A stretch of 64,000 nt of DNA from Sphingopyxis sp. H053 (GTDB lineage Bacteria; Pseudomonadota; Alphaproteobacteria; Sphingomonadales; Sphingomonadaceae): assembly GCF_001468225.1 (NCBI RefSeq), contig NZ_LNRU01000007.1, positions 359,624-423,623 of the forward strand, read 5' to 3'. The notes beneath the pieces were generated by a model. It did no database searches, was not told where the DNA came from, and saw only the letters and a program-made list of their open reading frames with translations. Below are positions 41,449-51,176 of the stretch, in pieces (the first letter of the stretch is position 1; every line of letters starts with the position of its first letter). The position numbers were made by a program, and so were the translations under genes.

Positions 41449-44400
41449 ATGCATATGACCTTCCCCGATGCGGCGCGCGGCGCCGCGGCGGCCGCTCGTC
41501 CCAGCTCGGTCGCGCCAGCTTCCCGGCGCCTGCTCGATGCCGCTCAGGCGCTTCAGCCTCTGCTCGAGGCGGGCCACCCCTTTTCCACGGCCCAGCTGCG
41601 CGAGGCGATGGCACGCGCCTTTGGCGCGAGCGATGCTGCCGGTGCGTGGGACTGGAAGGCGGCTTATGATGCGTGCGAGGCGGCGCAGATCCTGCTGCTT
41701 CGCCGCTACGGCGGCGCGCTTGCGACGCAAAACCGCTCGCCGCAACGCGTGCTTGCGATGTGGGAGCGACTTGCCGCGCGCATTCCCACCCAGACGCGCC
41801 GCTCAGAGGAAGGCCAGTCACTCCAGCAATTCTCGACGCCTTTGCCGCTCGCCTTTGTGGCGGCGCACGCGGCCTCGATCCATGCCGGAGACCGCGTGCT
41901 CGAACCCTCGGCCGGGACAGGCATGCTCGCGATCCACGCCGAACTTGCGGGGGCGAGCCTCGCGCTCAACGAGTTGGCCGACGGTCGCGCCGAGCTTCTC
42001 GAGCTACTGTTTCCCGCCGTGCCAATCACGCGTCATGATGGCGCGTCGATCGACGACCGCCTCGACGCTTCTTTCGTCCCCGACGTCGTCCTCATGAACC
42101 CGCCCTTCTCCGCCACGGCGCACGTCGACCGCCCGATGCGAGGCACTGCACTTCGCCATATCGCCTCCGCGCTCGCGCGGCTCCGCGACGGCGGTCGGCT
42201 GGTCGCGATCATGGGGGCGAATTGCGCACCCGATGCCGCGGCCTTCCGCGCGGGGTTCGTCGGGTTACAGGAGCGGGCGACGATCCTGTTCTCCGCCGCG
42301 ATCGCTGGAAAAGTCTACGCCAAGCACGGCACCACGACCGCGACGCGACTGCTTGTTATCGACAAGGTACCCGTGGCCGATCCATCGATGCTGCCGGCGA
42401 GCCATGGCGAAGCGCCCGACCTGGCGACGCTTCTTGCCTGGGTGACCAGCCATGTTCCGCCGCGGCCTGCCCCGCCGCCCCCTGCGCCAACAGCGGCAAT
42501 GCCATTCATGCGCGACGCAGCGGCTTCTCGGGGGCCTCTTGCCAGGGGAGCCACGCGTCCGGAGAAGACCGCGCGCGTCGCTTCGGGCGAGCTTGTCTAT
42601 GAGACGATCGAGTGGTCACCGCCCGTCGGACAACTTGGCGAGGCGATCTACGAGCCCTATGCGCTCCAGTCCTTGCGCATTGCGGGGGCGTCTCCCCATC
42701 CGACCGCGCTCGTCCAGTCGGCGGCGATGGCGTCGGTCGCGCCGCCGCGCCCTTCCTATCGGCCGCATCTTCCCGAAAATCTCGTTAGCGACGGCCTCCT
42801 GTCCGACGCGCAGCTGGAATCGGTCATCTACGCCGGCGAGGCCCATGCCGGTCATTTGTCGGGCGCCTGGACGGTCGACGAGACCGCGGATGTCGTGAGT
42901 GCGGCGAGCGACGATAATGAGGCAGCGGTCCAGTTCCGGCGCGGCTGGTTCCTTGGCGACGGCACCGGCGCCGGCAAGGGCCGACAGGTCGCGGGGATCA
43001 TTCTCGACAACTGGTTGAAGGGCCGGCGCCGCGCGCTCTGGATCTCGAAGTCGGACAAGCTGCTCGAGGACGCGCAGCGCGACTGGTCGGCGCTCGGGCA
43101 GGAGCGCCTGCTCGTCACGTCGCTGTCGCGCTTCCGCCAGGGTACGCCGGTCCGGCTTGCCGAAGGCATCCTCTTCACCACCTATGCGACGCTTCGCTCG
43201 CAGGGCCGCGAGGGCAAGGCGAGCCGCATCGAGCAGATCGCCGAATGGCTCGGGCCTGACTTCGACGGCGCGATCATTTTCGATGAAGCCCATGCGATGG
43301 CCAATGCGGCGGGTGGAAAGGGCGAGCGCGGCGACCAGAAACCGTCGCAGCAGGGGCGAGCGGGATTGCGACTTCAGCACGCGCTTCCCGACGCGCGCAT
43401 CGTCTATGTCTCCGCGACAGGGGCGACGACGGTGCAGAACCTCGCCTATGCGCAGCGGCTCGGCCTGTGGGGCGGGAACGACTTTCCGTTCGCTTCGCGC
43501 AGCGAGTTCGTCGCCGCGATCGAGCAGGGCGGCGTGGCGGCAATGGAGGTGCTCGCGCGCGACCTCAAGGCGCTCGGCCTCTACGCGTCACGGTCGCTGT
43601 CGTTCGATGGGGTCGAATATGAGCTGCTCGAACATAAGCTCACCGACGAGCAGCGACGCATCTACGACAGCTATGCCGGTGCCTTCCAGGTCATCCACAA
43701 CAATCTCGCCGCGGCGATGGAGGCGGCGGGGGTGACGAGCGCCGAGCATGGCACGCTCAATGCGCAGGCGAAATCGGCGGCGCGATCGGCATTCGAGAGC
43801 ACCAAGCAGCGCTTCTTCAACCATCTCATCACCGCGATGCAGACCCCGAGCGCCATCGCAAGCATCGCTCGCGACATTGAGGCGGGCCATGCGGCCGTCG
43901 TCCAGATCGTCTCGACTGGGGAAGCGTTGCAGGAGCGCCGGCTCGCCGAGATCCCGGTGGAGGATTGGGGCGACGTGTCGGTCGACATCACCCCGCGCGA
44001 ATATGTGCTCGATTATCTCGCGCACGGCTTTCCGGTCCAATTGTTCGAACCCTGCACCGACGGCGAGGGCAATCTTGCGTCGCGGCCCGCTTATGACGAG
44101 GCCGGCAATCAGATCGTCAGCCGCGAGGCGTGCCGGCGGCGCGACGCGATGATCGAGAAGCTCGCCGCGTTGCCGCCGGTGCCGGGCGCGCTCGATCAGA
44201 TCGTCCAGCATTTCGGGACCGAGACGGTCGCCGAGGTGACGGGGCGCTCGCGTCGCATTGTCCCGCGGACGGGCGACGACGGAGATGTGCGTTTTGCGGT
44301 CGAGACCCGCCCCGGCAGTGCGAACATTGGCGAGACCCACGCCTTCATGGACGACGAGAAGCGCATCCTTGTCTTCTCGGAGGCCGGGGGAACGGGCCGC

Positions 44401-45801
44401 TCCTATCATGCCGATCTCGGCGCCAAGAACCAGCGGCGGCGCATTCACTATCTGCTCGAGGCAGGATGGAAAGCGGATGCCGCGATCCAGGGCTTCGGGC
44501 GGACAAATCGAACGAACCAGAAGCAGCCACCGATGTTTCGTCCGGTGTCGACCGACGTCAAGGCGCAGAAGCGCTTCATATCGACGATCGCGCGGCGGCT
44601 CGATTCGATGGGGGCGATCACGCGCGGCCAGCGCCAGACGGGCGGGCAGAATATGTTCCGGCCCGAGGACAATCTGGAATCCTTCTATGCCCGCGATGCG
44701 CTGCGCCAACTCTATCTTCTGATCGTGAATGCCAAGGTCGAGGGCTGTTCGCTGCTGACGTTCGAAAGTGCGACGGGGCTGTCGTTGCTCGATATCGATG
44801 GCTGCCTGCGCGAGGAACTGCCGCCGATCACCACCTTCCTCAATCGCATGCTTGCCCTCACGATCGACCTCCAGAACATCCTGTTCGAGGCCTTCGAGGG
44901 TCTGCTCGTGCATCGCATCGAGGCGGCGGTTGCTGCGGGAACCTATGAGATCGGCCTCGAAACCCTGCGCGCCGAGAGCTTCGCGGTGAACGCACGGCAG
45001 ACGATCTACACCCATCCCGGCACCGGGGCGGCGACGCAGCTTCTGACGATCGAGCGCAAGGAGCGGGTGCTGCCGCTCGATCTTGACGATGCACTGGCGC
45101 TCGTCCGCGAACGCGGCGGCGAACTGCTTGTGAACCAGCGCTCGCAGCGTGCTGCGGTGAAGCTCGGGGCGCGCAGCGTGATCGATGACGATGGCGCAAT
45201 CCACCGCCGCGTGCGGCTCCATCGGCCCCTCGACGCCAGCCACATGCTGCTCGCCGATTTCGTCATGAGCCATTGGCAGCCTGCCGACCGCGATCAGTTC
45301 GCCGATGTCTGGAAGGCCGAACTGGCGGACATTCCGGATTACGAGACGTCGACCCTGCACATGGCGTCGGGCTTGCTGCTGCCGATCTGGCGGCTGCTGC
45401 CAAAGGAATCGTCGCGCGTCTACCGGCTCCAGACCGACGAGGGCGAACGCATCATCGGGCGCAAGGTCTCGCCGGGCTGGGTGGCATCGGTGATCCGCGA
45501 CACGCCGTGCGACCTCCCAAAAGACGAAGCGTGGCAACTTCTGCAAAAGGGCGAGGCTGTCTTGCACCTTGCGGAAGGCCAGATGCTGCGCCGCGTTCGC
45601 GCCATGAACGACTGGCGGATCGAGCTGTCCGGCTTCAACGATCTTGGTGTTGACCGGCTGAAGGCATTTGGCTTGATTTCCGAAATCGTCTCGTGGCAAC
45701 TGAAGCTCTACGTGCCGGCAGGGGCTGCTGGCGCCGACGTGTTCGCGCGGCTGGTTGATCGATTTCCGATCCAGCGGATCGCGGATCGCAAGGCCGCCTG
45801 A
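41449..45801 (+). CDS. Strawberry-notch family methyltransferase-helicase
   Basis: A 1450-residue protein. The N-terminal region carries an N6-adenine-type methyltransferase fold (VLEPSAGTGMLAIHAELAG and NPPF at residue 217). Then follows a superfamily 2 helicase-like part with GDGTGAGKGRQ (about 503-513) and DEAH at 612, then a strawberry-notch C-terminal helicase domain (FSEAGGTGRSYHADLGAKNQRRRIHYLLEAGWKADAAIQGFGRTNRTNQ). These very large proteins are backbone genes of plasmids and integrative elements of sphingomonads and relatives and may protect or remodel incoming element DNA. It is followed 12 nt later by the toprim gene. Confidence 0.92.
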   Translation: MHMTFPDAARGAAAAARPSSVAPASRRLLDAAQALQPLLEAGHPFSTAQLREAMARAFGASDAAGAWDWKAAYDACEAAQILLLRRYGGALATQNRSPQRVLAMWERLAARIPTQTRRSEEGQSLQQFSTPLPLAFVAAHAASIHAGDRVLEPSAGTGMLAIHAELAGASLALNELADGRAELLELLFPAVPITRHDGASIDDRLDASFVPDVVLMNPPFSATAHVDRPMRGTALRHIASALARLRDGGRLVAIMGANCAPDAAAFRAGFVGLQERATILFSAAIAGKVYAKHGTTTATRLLVIDKVPVADPSMLPASHGEAPDLATLLAWVTSHVPPRPAPPPPAPTAAMPFMRDAAASRGPLARGATRPEKTARVASGELVYETIEWSPPVGQLGEAIYEPYALQSLRIAGASPHPTALVQSAAMASVAPPRPSYRPHLPENLVSDGLLSDAQLESVIYAGEAHAGHLSGAWTVDETADVVSAASDDNEAAVQFRRGWFLGDGTGAGKGRQVAGIILDNWLKGRRRALWISKSDKLLEDAQRDWSALGQERLLVTSLSRFRQGTPVRLAEGILFTTYATLRSQGREGKASRIEQIAEWLGPDFDGAIIFDEAHAMANAAGGKGERGDQKPSQQGRAGLRLQHALPDARIVYVSATGATTVQNLAYAQRLGLWGGNDFPFASRSEFVAAIEQGGVAAMEVLARDLKALGLYASRSLSFDGVEYELLEHKLTDEQRRIYDSYAGAFQVIHNNLAAAMEAAGVTSAEHGTLNAQAKSAARSAFESTKQRFFNHLITAMQTPSAIASIARDIEAGHAAVVQIVSTGEALQERRLAEIPVEDWGDVSVDITPREYVLDYLAHGFPVQLFEPCTDGEGNLASRPAYDEAGNQIVSREACRRRDAMIEKLAALPPVPGALDQIVQHFGTETVAEVTGRSRRIVPRTGDDGDVRFAVETRPGSANIGETHAFMDDEKRILVFSEAGGTGRSYHADLGAKNQRRRIHYLLEAGWKADAAIQGFGRTNRTNQKQPPMFRPVSTDVKAQKRFISTIARRLDSMGAITRGQRQTGGQNMFRPEDNLESFYARDALRQLYLLIVNAKVEGCSLLTFESATGLSLLDIDGCLREELPPITTFLNRMLALTIDLQNILFEAFEGLLVHRIEAAVAAGTYEIGLETLRAESFAVNARQTIYTHPGTGAATQLLTIERKERVLPLDLDDALALVRERGGELLVNQRSQRAAVKLGARSVIDDDGAIHRRVRLHRPLDASHMLLADFVMSHWQPADRDQFADVWKAELADIPDYETSTLHMASGLLLPIWRLLPKESSRVYRLQTDEGERIIGRKVSPGWVASVIRDTPCDLPKDEAWQLLQKGEAVLHLAEGQMLRRVRAMNDWRIELSGFNDLGVDRLKAFGLISEIVSWQLKLYVPAGAAGADVFARLVDRFPIQRIADRKAA

Positions 45802-45813
45802 AGGAGCCCCGCT

Positions 45814-46860
45814 ATGGAAAGTCCGGTCCGTGAACTTGCGCGTCGTCTCGGTGAAAATGCCGAGGCGGCGTGCCGCCAATACCTCTCGAACGGTCGCCGC
45901 GAAGGCCATTATTGGATGGTCGGCGATAAGGGCAATGCGCTTGGGCGCAGTCTTTATGTGCGTCTCGCCGATGGCGATGGTCGCCGCACGGCGGGCAAAT
46001 GGACTGACGCCGCGACTGGCGATCATGGTGACCTGCTCGACATCATCGCCGCCAGCTGCGCGCATACGAACCTCGCTGAAACGCTCGCCGAGGCGCGGCG
46101 ATTTCTGAGCTTGCCTCCATCCGACGCGGGCACGCAGGGGCCGCGTCCGCGTCCGCGCCGGGCGCCCGCTGGCAGCCCGGAGGCGGCAGCGCGGCTTTGG
46201 GCGGCGTCGAAGCCCATCGCTGGGACACCTGTGCGCACCTATCTGGCGGGCCGTGCGCTTCGGCACGTCGGCGATGTGCCCGCGCTGCGATGCCACCCGC
46301 ACTGCTATTATCGCCGGTCGGAGGAGGATGGCCCGTCGGTCAAGTCGGCCTATCCGGCGATGATCGCTGCGGTGACCGACCTCGGCGGCTCGCTCATGGG
46401 CGTTCATCGCACATGGCTTGATCCGCACCAATCGACCAAGGCGCCCGTGGCTTATCCGCGGCGCGCGATGGGGCATTTGTTGGGTCATGGCGTCCGCTTC
46501 GGGCTCTCGGGCGAGGTCATGGCATTCGGTGAGGGCATCGAAACCATGCTCTCGCTGCGCGAAATCGCCCCGGCACTACCGCTCATCGCCGGGCTGTCGG
46601 CCGCCCATCTCGCGGCGCTGGAATTTCCTGCGCCGCTTCGCCGCCTCTATGTTGCCCGCGAACGGGATGCAGCGGGACGCGCTGCATTCGCCGCTCTTGC
46701 CGAGCGAGCCGTCCAGCTAGGGATCGATATCCTGCCGCTCGATCCGGCGCTGGACGATCTGAACAGCGATCTTATGCAGATGGGCCATTCGCAGCTCGTC
46801 GCTTCGATCGCCCCGCAGATGCACGTCGTCGATGCCGAGCGGATGCTCGATGCAGCCTGA
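45814..46860 (+). CDS. Toprim-domain protein (primase-like, DUF7146 type)
   Basis: A 348-residue protein. The N-terminal region (ELARRLGENAEAACRQYLSNGRREGHYWMVGD, then WTDAATGDHGDLLDIIA) is the DUF7146-like zinc-binding-region equivalent, though without a clear Zn cluster. The C-terminal toprim domain has VMAFGEGIETMLSL (catalytic Glu) and a RERDAAGRAAFAAL segment in place of the usual DxD. It is likely a DNA primase or helicase-associated protein for element replication. Twelve nt separate it from the strawberry-notch gene. Confidence 0.85.
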   Translation: MESPVRELARRLGENAEAACRQYLSNGRREGHYWMVGDKGNALGRSLYVRLADGDGRRTAGKWTDAATGDHGDLLDIIAASCAHTNLAETLAEARRFLSLPPSDAGTQGPRPRPRRAPAGSPEAAARLWAASKPIAGTPVRTYLAGRALRHVGDVPALRCHPHCYYRRSEEDGPSVKSAYPAMIAAVTDLGGSLMGVHRTWLDPHQSTKAPVAYPRRAMGHLLGHGVRFGLSGEVMAFGEGIETMLSLREIAPALPLIAGLSAAHLAALEFPAPLRRLYVARERDAAGRAAFAALAERAVQLGIDILPLDPALDDLNSDLMQMGHSQLVASIAPQMHVVDAERMLDAA

Positions 46861-47298
46861 TCGCGCCTGGCGCCAGCGGCGCAACGCCTCCAGCAGCGCG
46901 GCGGCGAATTGGGACGTCGCAATCGCGCGCGCCATCCTCATGATGCCCGAAATCCCATAGTTGTTTCGGAAAGCGGTGTGTCACCTCGCCGCGGGGATCG
47001 GATCAAGCCGGTCCGGGAAGGGGAAGCCCGATCAGCCTGTTCTCGGGAGGCCGCGCCTCGGCCTTCGCTGGAGGGCGACTGCGGCAGCGTGCGCGGGCCG
47101 TGCAATGGCTCTGCTCGCGGCTATTTTCCGCCGGGGCTGGCGCCCCTTTGCATCGCGAAACAAAATAGCCGCGAGCCCGCCATCCTTCGCTGGCGCTTCG
47201 GCCGCGCGGGGTGCCGCGCGGTGCGAACCCGCACCCGCCGCCGCCGAGGCGTCGCCGCGAAGGCCGCGAGAGGCGCGGCCCCAGACAAGAGAAATGAC
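46861..47298. other. 438-base GC-rich leader with long inverted repeat
   Basis: No supported gene. It contains a perfect 15-bp inverted repeat: GCTCGCGGCTATTTT (47113-47127) and AAAATAGCCGCGAGC (47162-47176), with 34 bases between. The A/T inner ends and GC outer ends could form a long mRNA hairpin before the DUF2493 gene, or act as a site for an element DNA-processing protein. There is no T-run, so it is not a plain terminator. Confidence 0.6.
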
Positions 47299-48237
47299 AT
47301 GATCGACCTGTCAGACCTTCCCGAACGCGGCGAACCGCAGCAACCCGGCGCCAGCGCCTACCTCCTCCAGGAAATGCAGCTTTACGGTCATAGGCCCTAT
47401 GAGGACGAACCCGACGCACGGCCGCTTCCAGACGACCGGCTCGCTGGCGGCGCCGTCGCCGATATCTTCGACGCATTGGCGGGCTGCCTGGTCGATACCC
47501 GCATCGAGCCCGATCTTGAAGATCTGCTCTGGGGCATCGTCAATATCTTTCACCGCGCCGGCGAACGGATCGAGCGCGAGCTCGACCGCAACGAACAGGC
47601 GCAGCGCGAACTCCAGCGCGAGCAGGATGGAAGCGAAATTCGCTCGGTCGAACTCGAGCGCGCGATCGCCGAGGGCATCACGATGATCGAGCGGCGCGAC
47701 ACGATGGAATTTTTCCGCGAATGCGCCGCCGAGCAGTTCCGCATCCATGCCCGCAAGGCCTGGACCCCGCGCACTGGGTCGCGCGTCCGTCACAAGACGA
47801 TGACCGCGGCGATGATCGACAGCCGCGACTTCATGGACAAACGCCTCCGCGAAAAGGCCCAGGCCCTGATCCCCGAGGGAACGCGCATCGCCTTCAGCGG
47901 CGGACCGGCGTGCAACGATCACCGCCACATCTGGTCGGCGCTCGACAAGGTTCATGCGCGTCATGCCGACATGGTGCTGATGCATGGTGCGACGCCAACC
48001 GGCGCCGAGCGCGCTGCGGCCTGCTGGGCCGATGCGCGCGGCGTGCCGCAGGTAGCGTTCCGGCCCGACTGGAACCGGCACAAGAAAGCGGCGCCGTTCA
48101 AGCGCAACGAGCGGCTGATCGATGCGATGCCCGCCGGGCTGGTCGTCTTTTCGGGCACCGGCATCCAGGACAATCTTGTCGACAAGGCGCGGGCGTTCGG
48201 CATTCCGGTCTGGGATTTTCGGCTCAAGGAAGCCTGA
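47299..48237 (+). CDS. DUF2493 domain protein
   Basis: A 312-residue protein. The N-terminal part is helical and charged (ERELDRNEQAQRELQREQDGSE). The C-terminal about 130 residues form the Rossmann-like DUF2493/SLOG-like domain: GTRIAFSGGPACNDHRHIWSALDKVHARHADMVLMHGATPTGAERAAACWADARGVPQVAFRPDW and GLVVFSGTGIQDNLVDKARAFGIPVWDF. Related SLOG domains bind nucleotide-like ligands. It is a standard element backbone gene and marks the left flank of the cargo block that follows. Confidence 0.88.
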   Translation: MIDLSDLPERGEPQQPGASAYLLQEMQLYGHRPYEDEPDARPLPDDRLAGGAVADIFDALAGCLVDTRIEPDLEDLLWGIVNIFHRAGERIERELDRNEQAQRELQREQDGSEIRSVELERAIAEGITMIERRDTMEFFRECAAEQFRIHARKAWTPRTGSRVRHKTMTAAMIDSRDFMDKRLREKAQALIPEGTRIAFSGGPACNDHRHIWSALDKVHARHADMVLMHGATPTGAERAAACWADARGVPQVAFRPDWNRHKKAAPFKRNERLIDAMPAGLVVFSGTGIQDNLVDKARAFGIPVWDFRLKEA

Positions 48238-48299
48238 GTTGTCGATTTGGATCTGACGGCGCTTGCCATCCGGCGAGCAGGATTACAGGATGAAAATCA

Positions 48300-49229
48300 A
48301 TGAAAACCGATCTCGATCATCTTCCGGCGAACAAGCAGCGCGAGCTCGAACGTGTGAAGGCGATCATCTTCGAAGAATTCGAGGATGCGATCGCGCTCGG
48401 CACCATGGGCTGGAAAAAGAAGGGTCGGATCGACAAGGTCATCCTCTACGGCAGCTATGCGCGCGGTGGCTGGGTCGACGAGCCGCACACCGCAAAGGGC
48501 TATCGTTCGGACTTCGATCTCCTGATCATCGTCAACGACAAGCGGTTGACCGACAAGATCGACTTCTGGTCGAAGCTCGACGACCGGCTGACCCGCGAGC
48601 TTGCGATCGACAAGACGCTGCACACGCCGGTCAACTTCATCGTCCACACGCTGCAGGAAGTGAACGATGGGCTGGCTCACGGCCGCTATTTCTTCATGGA
48701 CGTCGCGGGCGACGGGATCGCGCTCTACGAATATGACGACAAGGAATTGCACAAGCCGAAGCCCAAGACGCCCGAGCAGGCGCTGGCGATGGCGCAGGAA
48801 TATTTCGACGAGTGGTTTCCGCTCGCCATGCAGCGGTTCGAGCTGTCCAAGATGGGCCGCGAAAAAGGGTTTCTGAAGCCCGCCGCGTTTGACCTCCATC
48901 AGAGCAGTGAGTTTCTCTATCATTGCGTGCTCTTGGTCTGCAATTTTTACACGCCCCACGTCCACAACCTGGGATTTTTGCGCACGCAAGCCGAGCGATT
49001 AAACATGCGGCTTGTCGATGTTTGGCCGCGCGAGGTGAAGGCAGACCGCGCGCGCTTCGAGAAGCTCAAGGAAGCCTATGTGAAGGCTCGCTACTCCAAA
49101 CATTATCGAATCAGCGAAGAAGAATTGCTCTGGCTGGCTGGACGCGTGGAGGAGCTGGGCCGCGCCGTGCATGCCATCTGCTCTGAACGGATAGCGAACC
49201 TTGAAGAAGCTGTGCAGGCTCCGGAGTAG
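48300..49229 (+). CDS. Nucleotidyltransferase-HEPN fusion protein
   Basis: A 309-residue protein. The N-terminal minimal nucleotidyltransferase domain has GSYARGGW (residues 51-58) and SDFD (Asp71, Asp73). The C-terminal about 150 residues form a HEPN domain (EYFDEWFPLAMQRFELSKMGREKGFLKPAAFDLHQSSEFLYHCVLLV). MNT and HEPN usually occur as an antitoxin-toxin pair; here they are one chain, as in some conflict and antibiotic-resistance-like proteins. The canonical HEPN RNase motif Rx4-6H is not clear, so nuclease activity is uncertain. First gene of the cargo block. Confidence 0.8.
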   Translation: MKTDLDHLPANKQRELERVKAIIFEEFEDAIALGTMGWKKKGRIDKVILYGSYARGGWVDEPHTAKGYRSDFDLLIIVNDKRLTDKIDFWSKLDDRLTRELAIDKTLHTPVNFIVHTLQEVNDGLAHGRYFFMDVAGDGIALYEYDDKELHKPKPKTPEQALAMAQEYFDEWFPLAMQRFELSKMGREKGFLKPAAFDLHQSSEFLYHCVLLVCNFYTPHVHNLGFLRTQAERLNMRLVDVWPREVKADRARFEKLKEAYVKARYSKHYRISEEELLWLAGRVEELGRAVHAICSERIANLEEAVQAPE

Positions 49230-49238
49230 ACCCGGCAC

Positions 49239-50126
49239 ATGCGCGTTCGTGACTTCTTCCTTCTCGTCGCCGTGTGCCTGATCTGGGCATTCAACAATGT
49301 CCTGAGCAAGATTATAGTAACGGACTGGGCGGTCCCGCCGCTTTTCTATGCGGCGCTACGCTTTGCGGTCGTCGCGATGGTCATGTGGCCATGGTTGCTG
49401 CCGATGCCGCGGCCGGCATGGCGGATTGTTGCCATCGCCCTGTGCCTGGGCGGCGGAAGCTTTTCACTACTTTTCGTCGGTTTGCAGACTGTCTCACCTT
49501 CTGAGGCCGCGATTATTCTGCAGCTCGGTGTCCCCTTTACCATGCTGCTCTCGGTGCTGGTGCTCGGCGAGCGTATCTACTAGCGCCGCGGACTGGGCAT
49601 CGCGCTGACATTGGTCGGCGTGCTGATCGTGACCTGGCGGCCCGGTGGACTTTCGCTTTCGACGGGGCTCTGGTTCGTCGCCGCCAGCGCCTTCGCCGGC
49701 GCCGCTGGCGCGGTGCTGATGAAGCAGGTTGATGGCGTCAAACCGTTCCGCTTTCAGGCCTGGGTGGGACTGGTGTCGGCGACCGTTCTGACACTCGCTT
49801 CGATCTTGCTTGAAGACGGTCAATGGACGGCGGCGACGACCACTGGACGGCCGCTTGTCGCCGCTGTCGTATTCACGGCGCTGATCGTGTCGGTCGGTGC
49901 GCACTCCGTCTATTACCACCTCATCGACCGCTATGAAGCGAACTTGCTCGCACCGCTGACATTGATGACGCCGCTCGCGACGATCGGGCTCGGTGTGCTG
50001 ATCACCCACGATCATTTCGATATGCGGATGGCTATCGGCGGCGGGCTGGCAATGCTCGGTGCGTTGATCGTGGCGCTGCGGCGCAAACCAGCGACGAAAT
50101 TGCTTGTCGAACGGGAGCTGCGATAG
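49239..50126 (+). pseudogene. EamA/DMT-family transporter, broken by an in-frame stop
   Basis: One continuous frame reads as a ten-helix drug/metabolite transporter (LLVAVCLIWAFNNVLSKIIVTDWAVPPLFYAALRF at the start, a C-terminal half from VGVLIVTWRPGG). A TAG at 49581-49583 falls where homologues have a tryptophan (ERIY-stop-RRGLGIAL). A single TGG-to-TAG change explains it. Either the transporter is lost, a recent mutation since the rest of the frame is intact, or this is a sequencing error. Two separate half-proteins (114 and about 171 residues) are unlikely to work. Confidence 0.85.
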
Positions 50127-50519
50127 TCGGGGAAATTCGATCCGCATCGCGCGTATGGTGAAGAGTTGCTGCGACGGTCGTTAACCGATGGCGGGGGGGG
50201 GGGCGATGCAAGATACGTGTCAGAACTCTGGCTAAAGTGATTTTGTGTTGCGCCAATGCATCAGTCACGCGTAATTCCGTTACGGAATACTGATTTCGAT
50301 GGCGTGCATTTTTTGCTGCTGTATGCGCCCCGATGCGACCCAAAAGGAGGGCTCCTCCATTCAACTTTGGCGGCCTTTTAGGCCGCCTTTTTTGTATGTC
50401 GGCTTTGCGCCTGTTTGTCGCTGTCCAAGTGAAAGAAGCGCGGATCCGAAAGCGGTCATTCATGGACTCGGCCCAATTGGCTATTGGCTGGCACTCCGTT
50501 TCTCGGCAATTCTAGCGCG
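50127..50519 (+). ncRNA. Possible small RNA region, with AT-richer DNA and terminator
   Basis: A 393-base stretch without a gene, lower in GC than its surroundings. It contains a G10 run (50194-50203), a palindrome ATTCCG-TTA-CGGAAT (50274-50288), a GGAGGGCTCCTCC motif with anti-Shine-Dalgarno character (50347-50359), and a strong terminator (50369-50393) that ends no visible gene. A possible promoter is TTGCGC-N17-GTAATT around 50249-50277. Together these suggest a roughly 100-nt orphan transcript, but nothing identifies it as a known RNA family. Confidence 0.3.
50369..50393 (+). terminator. Rho-independent terminator without an obvious gene
   Basis: GGCGGCC-TTTTA-GGCCGCC followed by TTTTTT. 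The nearest upstream gene (the broken transporter) ended about 240 bases earlier. Confidence 0.8.
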
Positions 50520-51176
50520 ATGCGCGTTTACCACTTCGTCAACTGCGAATACGGTCTCCAGGACATCGCCCGAAGGCGGTTGAAAGTCGCGACTCTCGCT
50601 GACGTGAATGACCCGTTCGAGATGCTTTCGTTGAACCTGAAAGATAGTGGTCTCCGCGCCACCTTGGGCAAGGCCCGAAAGGAATTCGGTGAGCGGCGGG
50701 GCATGCTGTGCTTCAGCCGAGGCTGGCGCAACCCGGTTCAGTGGAGCCACTATGCAGACCATCACCGCGGGTTGTGCCTGGGCTTCGACGTGCCTGACCG
50801 GCTGCTGCGGGATGTGCAGTACCGGAAGTCCCGCGCCGCCGTCGATGCCACCGTCATCGATGCGCCCGGGTTCGACATGGGATCATTCGTGCTGAAAGCG
50901 CTGGACGTGAAGTTTGTCCATTGGACCTACGAGGATGAAGTGCGCATGATCGTCGACCTCGAAACCTATGATGATGCGTGCCGGATCTGGTATCGCGGCT
51001 TCGATGGCGACCTAGTCCTGCGGGAGGTCATCGTAGGCGCCGACTGCCCCGCGACGCGCGCTCAGGTCGCAGAGGCGCTTGGCGATGGGGCGCGGGGGGT
51101 TGTAGCGCACAAGGCGCGCCTGGCATTCGGGACGTATCGCGTAGTTACGCAGCGGAGGGAGGATCTGTGGCAGTAA
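50520..51176 (+). CDS. DUF2971 domain protein
   Basis: A 218-residue protein from ATG 50520. It has the DUF2971 hallmarks: VYHFVNCEYGLQDIARRRLKVATLADVNDPFEM at the start, LCFSRGWRNPVQWSHYADHHRGLCLGFDVP in the middle and VKFVHWTYEDEVRMIVDL later. DUF2971 genes are frequent in defence islands; the biochemical role is unknown. Its stop overlaps the start of the DUF4365-like gene, so they form an operon. Confidence 0.85.
   Translation: MRVYHFVNCEYGLQDIARRRLKVATLADVNDPFEMLSLNLKDSGLRATLGKARKEFGERRGMLCFSRGWRNPVQWSHYADHHRGLCLGFDVPDRLLRDVQYRKSRAAVDATVIDAPGFDMGSFVLKALDVKFVHWTYEDEVRMIVDLETYDDACRIWYRGFDGDLVLREVIVGADCPATRAQVAEALGDGARGVVAHKARLAFGTYRVVTQRREDLWQ

Noticed and set aside
43588..46488. 966-codon minus-strand open frame across strawberry-notch and toprim genes
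   Set aside because: Antisense shadow of two well-supported genes; no recognisable domain.
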